Below, piece by piece: positions 59,113 through 64,000 of a DNA stretch of 64,000 nt. Positions within the stretch are counted from its first letter, which is position 1. Every line of letters starts with the position of its first letter. The notes beneath the pieces are model-generated. The model did no database searches. It was not told the origin of the DNA and saw only the letters and a program-made list of their open reading frames with translations. Origin of the DNA: JAPXSY01 sp033812795. Its GTDB lineage: Bacteria > Verrucomicrobiota > Kiritimatiellia > RFP12 > UBA1067. The stretch covers positions 20,581-84,580 of the forward strand of contig JAPXSY010000006.1 in the NCBI GenBank assembly GCA_033812795.1, read 5' to 3'. The position numbers were made by a program, and so were the translations under genes.

Positions 59113-60015
59113 GTGAAGGTCCTTTTCCTGTTCATCGATGGCGTGGGACTGCGCCCACCCGCAACGGACAATCCGGTCCATTCCGGCATCTGCCCGACGC
59201 TGTGCCATCTTATCGAACAGCACGGGGTGTCGATCGACGCGTGTCTGGAGGTGACAGGCTTGCCGCAAAGCGCCACCGGACAGACGGCTCTGTTCACGGG
59301 TGTCAATGCCTCGCAGATCATGGGACGTCATTGTGAAGGCTTTCCCGGTCCCACGCTCCGCAAACTCATCGAGCAGGGCAATCTGTTCATGGATCTCTCG
59401 CGCAAGGGGCTGCGCTGCCGATTTGCGGACGCCTATCTGGTAGACAGCGTGGACGAACTGCGGGGCCGCCGTTTCAAATCCGTAACAACCGTGATGGCGC
59501 TGACCCAGCCCGAGACGATCTCCATTCAGGATGACCTGATGGCGAATCAGGCGGTCTTCCATGACATCACCCGTAAGAGTCTGCAAGAAAAAGGGTTGGC
59601 CATTCCGCTGGTCACCCCGCCGCAGGCCGCCGAACACCTCATCGAGGTCGCGTTGGCGAATGACTTCACCCTGTTCGAGTTTTTCCAGACGGATCTGGCC
59701 GGCCACTCATGCCAATACGATCAGGCATGCGAAACACTCCGCACGCTGGATCTCTTTCTCGACATGGCCGTGAGACTCTGCAAGACCACCGGTTTGCTGC
59801 TGATCCTCACCAGCGACCACGGCAATATCGAAGACATGGGCACACGCGGCCACACCCGCAATCCGGTGCCGCTGATCGCCCTTGGCCCCGGCGCGGACGA
59901 AATCAAGAACCTCGCGTCCAGTCTAACGGACATCACTCCGCGCCTGACGCGTCTGATGGTTCCGGGACACACCTCCATGCCGCGGACAGCCCCCCCCGCT
60001 GATTCCGCCCAGTAA
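59113..60015 (+). CDS. Alkaline-phosphatase-superfamily metalloenzyme (phosphoglycerate/phosphopentomutase-like)
   Basis: A 300-residue protein with the metal-binding core of the superfamily: VKVLFLFIDGVGLRPPATDNP at the N-terminus, a nucleophile region GLPQSATGQTALFTGVNA (threonine or serine in TGQT) and the metal motif TSDHGNIED with AGHS (LAGHSCQYDQA). It is shorter than iPGAM, with no inserted domain, and may be a phosphopentomutase- or nucleotide-pyrophosphatase-like enzyme; the substrate is unknown. The GTG at 59113 begins the first strand; an in-frame ATG at 59080 behind GAGG is an alternative. Confidence 0.75.
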   Translation: MKVLFLFIDGVGLRPPATDNPVHSGICPTLCHLIEQHGVSIDACLEVTGLPQSATGQTALFTGVNASQIMGRHCEGFPGPTLRKLIEQGNLFMDLSRKGLRCRFADAYLVDSVDELRGRRFKSVTTVMALTQPETISIQDDLMANQAVFHDITRKSLQEKGLAIPLVTPPQAAEHLIEVALANDFTLFEFFQTDLAGHSCQYDQACETLRTLDLFLDMAVRLCKTTGLLLILTSDHGNIEDMGTRGHTRNPVPLIALGPGADEIKNLASSLTDITPRLTRLMVPGHTSMPRTAPPADSAQ

Positions 60016-60114
60016 ACGGCGACTTGCGACAGTCGGCCCGCGTTCGTATCGGGCAGCGACGCCCGCGCCCCCGACTCCTGTCTTGCGTCTCTTGTCTCCC
60101 GCTCTTTTAGGCTC

Positions 60115-61311
60115 TCAATCGATCCGCACCCCGGCCTGGCGCAACACCCGCTTGACGGCATGGACCGCCTTGGCCGTTTCTTTTTCCTTCAATCTCTCGG
60201 CGCACAGCAGCAGATCGCCGAGACGGCCGTTCATCACCAGCGGCGGACGGGTGCCGCCCGGCTCGGCCGACTTTCCGTTCGCGTCATAAAACGCCTCGAT
60301 CTCCTCCTTGAAGCGGTAGGCGCTCGGAGTCTTCTTCTGTTTGTCAGTCCAACTCAATCCCAGCGCCTGCAACCGCAGCGCGAAACGCTGCGCGGAAACG
60401 CCATACCGTTTTTTCAGACGCAACAGCAGTTCCCATGTCCATCCGACAGGCGACAGCCCCAATTGCCATACGGAGGCCTGCACCGCACGTGCGGGCATTA
60501 GGAAAAACGCCGCGAACCGGCGCGCGAACTCCGCTTCCGATAACGTTTCGGCACCGTTCTCGGGCAATGGTCCGCCGGAACCCTGCCCCTCTCCGGTTTC
60601 CCGGACATACCAGCAGACCCGCCCCAGCTCAAACGCCAGACGGAACAACTGAAGCTCCGGCTGCTTTTTCAAGCGGCTGTTGACGAAGATCAACGCGTTA
60701 CGGTTCTGCGGGTCGTATCCACTGAAGGTCGGACACCCTTCCGGCATGTCCAAAAAGATCACACGCACTCCGGCGCTTTCAAGCGCTTCCAAATAACCGT
60801 GCGTCACCGTCTCGCCGATGCCCAAATCCTGCCGCAACCGGCCGGCCAAATATTCCGCTCCCCGTTCCGTGGGCGCGAACGGTATCGTGAGCGCGAGTGA
60901 GGAGGTTTTTACCACGCCGCACAACGTCTCCAACTTCAGCAGAGCCTGCGCGACCGATAGGCAGATGATGTGGGCCGATTTCAACGGTTCCGCGCCCGCG
61001 TTGATCCCGTTGTCCATCGGAGGCAGCATCACCGGCTGTTTGCCATCCCTCGCCGCCGCGCTCTCTTCCCACACGTTCTGTTCTTGGAACAGATCGTCAA
61101 TGCGGACATTCAACTGCTTGGCCAACCGGTACAGAACGCGTCCCGAAGGCAGGTGCTTGCCCTTCTCAATCCAGCCCAACGGACCGGCACGGATACCGAT
61201 TTCCGTGGCCAGTTTAATTTGAGAAATACGCTGAATCTCACGTAACTGACGGATCCTCGCTCCAACCCGCAAGGCGATTTCATGTTCCACCTGCGTTTTC
61301 TGCTTTCCCAT
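60115..61311 (-). CDS. XRE-family regulator with degenerate ImmA/IrrE-like domain
   Basis: A 398-residue protein. Residues 12-75 form an XRE-type helix-turn-helix (RIRQLREIQRISQIKLATEIGI). Residues about 150-290 match the ImmA/IrrE (DUF955) peptidase fold: AGVRVIFLDMPEG, NALIFVNSRLKKQPELQLFRLAFELGR, EFARRFAAFFLMPARAV. The zinc-binding HExxH is replaced by FELGR (227-231), so peptidase activity should be lost and the domain may only bind a protein or ligand. A helical C-terminal region follows (WTDKQKKTPSAYRFKEEIEAFYDANG). AGAAAGG precedes the ATG. A TATAAT box and a dyad sit about 117 bases upstream; it may control itself. It is not next to toxin or prophage genes. Confidence 0.85.
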   Translation of the reverse strand: MGKQKTQVEHEIALRVGARIRQLREIQRISQIKLATEIGIRAGPLGWIEKGKHLPSGRVLYRLAKQLNVRIDDLFQEQNVWEESAAARDGKQPVMLPPMDNGINAGAEPLKSAHIICLSVAQALLKLETLCGVVKTSSLALTIPFAPTERGAEYLAGRLRQDLGIGETVTHGYLEALESAGVRVIFLDMPEGCPTFSGYDPQNRNALIFVNSRLKKQPELQLFRLAFELGRVCWYVRETGEGQGSGGPLPENGAETLSEAEFARRFAAFFLMPARAVQASVWQLGLSPVGWTWELLLRLKKRYGVSAQRFALRLQALGLSWTDKQKKTPSAYRFKEEIEAFYDANGKSAEPGGTRPPLVMNGRLGDLLLCAERLKEKETAKAVHAVKRVLRQAGVRID

Positions 61312-61423
61312 ACGGAACCTTTCTCTTGTATGTTCGCACCTTATTCCGCCGCGTTCACCACTATTCTGCCGTGCAACCGCATGCCGTAAGGGTATTACGC
61401 ACCCGCTACCGCAAACGACTCAT

Positions 61424-61440
61424 TCACCAAAGTGATTATA
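61424..61440 (-). promoter_or_regulatory. -10 box and overlapping dyad of the XRE-like gene
   Basis: On the minus strand, TATAAT (61435-61440) is a perfect -10 but has no good -35 at 17 bases. TCACCAAAGTGA (61424-61435), an inverted repeat in its outer four bases, covers the predicted start at about 61428, where an autorepressor could bind. Confidence 0.35.
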
Positions 61441-61530
61441 TTGTTGCAGTTCAAGGTGATCCGCGCAAGGGGAATCATCTAAAAAAACAAGAATATGGGA
61501 TTTTTTACAGATGGAGCGTAGGAAAAAAAC

Positions 61531-64000
61531 TTATGCCCGAACCGCTGTTCCCGTCACAAACGCATAGGCGTTTCGGAAGAGCCGCATCCACGGGCCGGCC
61601 TCGCCGGTGAAGAGATCGGCGGGACGGTACGAGAGCTGCACCGAACGGAAGCCGCGCTCCGGATGCGGCATCAGAATGGTCGCACGGCCGTCACTTGAAG
61701 TAAAGCCGGTCAGCCCGCCCTTCGTGCCGCTCGGATTCCACGGATAGCGCTCGGTCGGCTGGCCGCATCCGTCCACATAGCGCAACGCTGCAATCGCCTG
61801 CGCTTCCTCTTCCGGCGACGCGAAGACGGCCAAGCCCTCGCCGTGCGCCGCCGCGACCGGCAGACGCGAACCCTCCATGCCCTTCAGCAGCACAGAGGGC
61901 GACTCCATGACCTCGATGATCGAGTAGCGCGCTTCGAACTGCTCGGAGAGATTGCGCCGGAAGCGCGGCCAATGCGCGGCACCCGGAATGAGCGCCTTGA
62001 GCTGCGCCAGCATCTGGCAACCGTTGCCGACACCCAGCGTGATCGTATCAGGCCGCTCGAAGAAGCGTTTGAATAGCTCAGTCAACCGGGCGTTGTAGAG
62101 GATGCTGTGCGCCCAACCTGAACCGGCGCCCAAGACGTCTCCGAATGAAAAGCCGCCGCATGCCGCCAAGCCATTGAACCCGGCAAGATCGACGCGGCCT
62201 TCCAACAGGTCAGTCGTATGCACATCGACCGCCTCGAAACCGGCCAATGTGAACGCTGCGGCCATTTCGATATGTCCGTTGGTTCCCTGCTCGCGCAACA
62301 CCGCCATGCGCGGCTTCTGCTTCACGCTCACGTCGGCCGGAGCGTCCGGATCGAAAGTCACGGCAAACTGCATGCCCGGATAGGTCTCGTCCAGCGCATT
62401 GTCATACTCCTGCCACGCGCACACCGGATTGTCGCGCAACGCCTGCATGCGGCAGGTCAGCGCCGACCACGTGCGCCGCAGCCAAGTGAGGTCCGTCTCA
62501 ACTGCTGTCTTCCCGCCCACCGCAATGTGAAAACGCCGGTCGTCGGTCGGCCGCCCGATGCGCACACAGGTCTCGGCATCGGCCAGCCCTTTCTCGGCCA
62601 GCACCGCCATGACCCGTTCCTGCGCGCCTTCGGCCACTTGCAGCACCGCGCCCAGTTCTTCGCTGAACAACGCGGCCAGCGGCTCCTGCCCCGGCAGATC
62701 AATCGCCACACCGCGCCCGCCCGCCATCGCCATTTCGGCCAACGTCACGACGACGCCGCCGTCGGAACGGTCGTGATAAGCCAGCAACGCCCCCTCGGCC
62801 ACCAATGCCTGCATCGCGTCGAAGAAACGCCGCAACAGCGCCGGATCATCCGCGTCCGCCGCTTCATTGCCGACCTGATTGTGGACCTGCGCCAACACGC
62901 TGGCCCCCAGCCGGTTGCGGCCGCGTCCGAGATCGATCAGCAGCAGTTCGCTGGCGCCGGGCTTGAGATCGGGCGTCAGGGTTTTACGCACATCCTGCAC
63001 CGATGCAAAGGCGCTGACAACCAGGCTTAATGGTGCTAGTTGACGATGCGACGCACCCTGCTTATCCTGCCACACCGTGCGCATGGAGAGCGAATCCTTG
63101 CCGACAGGGATCGAGACGCCGAGCTGCGGGCAGAACGTCATGCCGACCGATTCGACCGTGTCGAAAAGCTTGGCATCCTCGCCCGCCTCGCCGCATGCGG
63201 CCATCCAGTTGGCCGAGAGCTTGATGGCGTGGATCGGGCCGATATTGACACCGGCGATATTGGTGATCGCCTCGGCCACGGCCATACGTCCCGAAGCGGG
63301 CGCGTCAACCAGCGCGACGGGAGCGCGCTCGCCGAGCGCCATCGCCTCGCCGGTCGTGGCCTGATAGCCGGTGACCGTCACCGCGTTGTCGGCAACCGGC
63401 AACTGGTAGCGCCCGACCATCTGATCGCGGTGTATCAGACCGGAGACGGTACGGTCGGTGCCCGTAATCAGGAACGTCTTGTCGGCCACGCTCGGCGCCT
63501 GCAGCACGCGCTCGAGCGCCGCCATCGGCGTCATGTTATCGAGCGCCAGCGGTTCCGGTTCTGCCGTTTCGCGCGTGACCTCGCGCACCATGCGGGGCGG
63601 CTTGCCGAGCAACACGCGGATGTCCATGTCGATCGGGCGGTCGTTGAAATGACTGTCTTCGAGCACTAGACGCTGGTCGTCGCGCGCGACACCGATGAAG
63701 GCCACAGGGCAGCGCTCGCGCTCACACAAACGCTCAAGGAGGGTGCGGCTCTCGGGCGCGATCGCCAGCACATACCGCTCCTGCGCTTCGCAGCACCAGA
63801 TTTCCATCGGGCTCAGGGAGGGGTCCGCATTAGGCACGGCGCGCAAGTCAAAGGTCGCGCCGGTCTTCTCGATCAGTTCCGGACAGGCGTTGGAAAGGCC
63901 GCCCGCGCCGACATCATGGATGCTGAGGATGGGATTGTTTGCACCGAGTGCCACACAGGCATTGATGACCTCTTGGCAACGGCACTCGATCTCGGCATTG
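61531..64000 (-). CDS. purL: Phosphoribosylformylglycinamidine synthase, large type (5' end cut by window)
   Basis: Converts FGAR to FGAM in purine synthesis, using glutamine. The visible 823 residues match the C-terminal two thirds of large single-chain PurL: GANNPILSIHDVGAGGLSNACPE, ITGTDRTVSGLIHRDQMVGRYQ, DRSDGGVVVTLAEMAMAGGRG, then a class I glutaminase domain (VLREQGTNGHIEMAAAFTLAGFEAVDV, ILMPHPERGFRSVQLS). The His and Glu of that domain are kept, but its nucleophile cysteine, expected in GVCNGCQ, is glycine (GVGNGCQ, codon GGC at 62026-62028). Residues to the left of 64000 are missing. Confidence 0.94.
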   Translation of the reverse strand, partial: NAEIECRCQEVINACVALGANNPILSIHDVGAGGLSNACPELIEKTGATFDLRAVPNADPSLSPMEIWCCEAQERYVLAIAPESRTLLERLCERERCPVAFIGVARDDQRLVLEDSHFNDRPIDMDIRVLLGKPPRMVREVTRETAEPEPLALDNMTPMAALERVLQAPSVADKTFLITGTDRTVSGLIHRDQMVGRYQLPVADNAVTVTGYQATTGEAMALGERAPVALVDAPASGRMAVAEAITNIAGVNIGPIHAIKLSANWMAACGEAGEDAKLFDTVESVGMTFCPQLGVSIPVGKDSLSMRTVWQDKQGASHRQLAPLSLVVSAFASVQDVRKTLTPDLKPGASELLLIDLGRGRNRLGASVLAQVHNQVGNEAADADDPALLRRFFDAMQALVAEGALLAYHDRSDGGVVVTLAEMAMAGGRGVAIDLPGQEPLAALFSEELGAVLQVAEGAQERVMAVLAEKGLADAETCVRIGRPTDDRRFHIAVGGKTAVETDLTWLRRTWSALTCRMQALRDNPVCAWQEYDNALDETYPGMQFAVTFDPDAPADVSVKQKPRMAVLREQGTNGHIEMAAAFTLAGFEAVDVHTTDLLEGRVDLAGFNGLAACGGFSFGDVLGAGSGWAHSILYNARLTELFKRFFERPDTITLGVGNGCQMLAQLKALIPGAAHWPRFRRNLSEQFEARYSIIEVMESPSVLLKGMEGSRLPVAAAHGEGLAVFASPEEEAQAIAALRYVDGCGQPTERYPWNPSGTKGGLTGFTSSDGRATILMPHPERGFRSVQLSYRPADLFTGEAGPWMRLFRNAYAFVTGTAVRA

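Noticed and set aside
1..64000. tRNA, rRNA or riboswitch genes
   Set aside because: Gaps between genes were read for T-arm (GGTTCGA-type) and known riboswitch cores; none was convincing. Small RNAs cannot be excluded by eye.

Overview
The window is about 64 kb of high-GC bacterial chromosome, densely coded on both strands. The gene set suggests a member of the PVC superphylum, probably Kiritimatiellota, Lentisphaerota or Verrucomicrobiota. Clues are a DUF1080 secreted protein, secreted formylglycine-generating-enzyme-like proteins, a LamG-like giant surface protein, many secreted carbohydrate-active enzymes, an IleRS of the type with C-terminal anticodon domains found in eukaryotes and some bacteria, a single-chain dimeric-type GlyRS, and hairpin-rich dispersed repeats. 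This placement is inferred from content; no rRNA or other marker was available to confirm it.

Region 1 (1-21.4 kb, nearly all minus strand) is housekeeping: lysS (cut by the window edge), a spermidine-synthase-like membrane protein, a beta-CASP ribonuclease, a small basic/acidic protein, ileS, a decayed lipoprotein gene, a dolichol-phosphate-type glycosyltransferase, an antiporter fused to PTS EIIA-like domains, larB, glyQS, a DUF1080 protein (plus strand), a DinG-type helicase, an RluA-type pseudouridine synthase and a double-PAS protein. Region 2 (21.6-28 kb) holds a zinc-ribbon/GT4/membrane-nuclease operon, then a GH16 enzyme, a TPR-like secreted protein and an esterase.

Region 3 (28-39.2 kb, minus) looks like one long operon, read from right to left: GT39-like membrane protein, dxs, NERD protein, tail-specific protease, dapF, a SirC-HemA fusion, and a HemC-SUMT-HemD fusion. 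The two fusions together carry most of the route from glutamyl-tRNA to the precorrin-2/siroheme branch, but the HemC part has no cofactor-carrying third domain.

Region 4 (39.4-57.7 kb) is an accessory polysaccharide-degradation island: a sugar isomerase-like protein divergent from a CE15 esterase/beta-lactamase-family fusion, a six-hairpin glycosidase, a GH43-like enzyme with a discoidin-like domain, a frameshifted LamG-like surface protein, a GH127-type enzyme, and an FGE-like protein with a partner plus the wreck of a paralogue. Substrates are probably arabinose- and glucuronate-bearing plant or algal polymers. No SusC/SusD pair, TonB receptor or sugar transporter is present.

Region 5 (57.7-64 kb) returns to core genes: a carboxynorspermidine-synthase-like dehydrogenase, an alkaline-phosphatase-superfamily protein, an XRE/ImmA-like regulator with a ruined HExxH motif, and purL (cut by the edge), whose glutaminase nucleophile cysteine is glycine.

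Recurring themes are fused or domain-stripped enzymes, catalytic residues lost from otherwise intact folds, and short tandem or palindromic repeats that sometimes enter coding sequence (ileS, the SirC-HemA tail).
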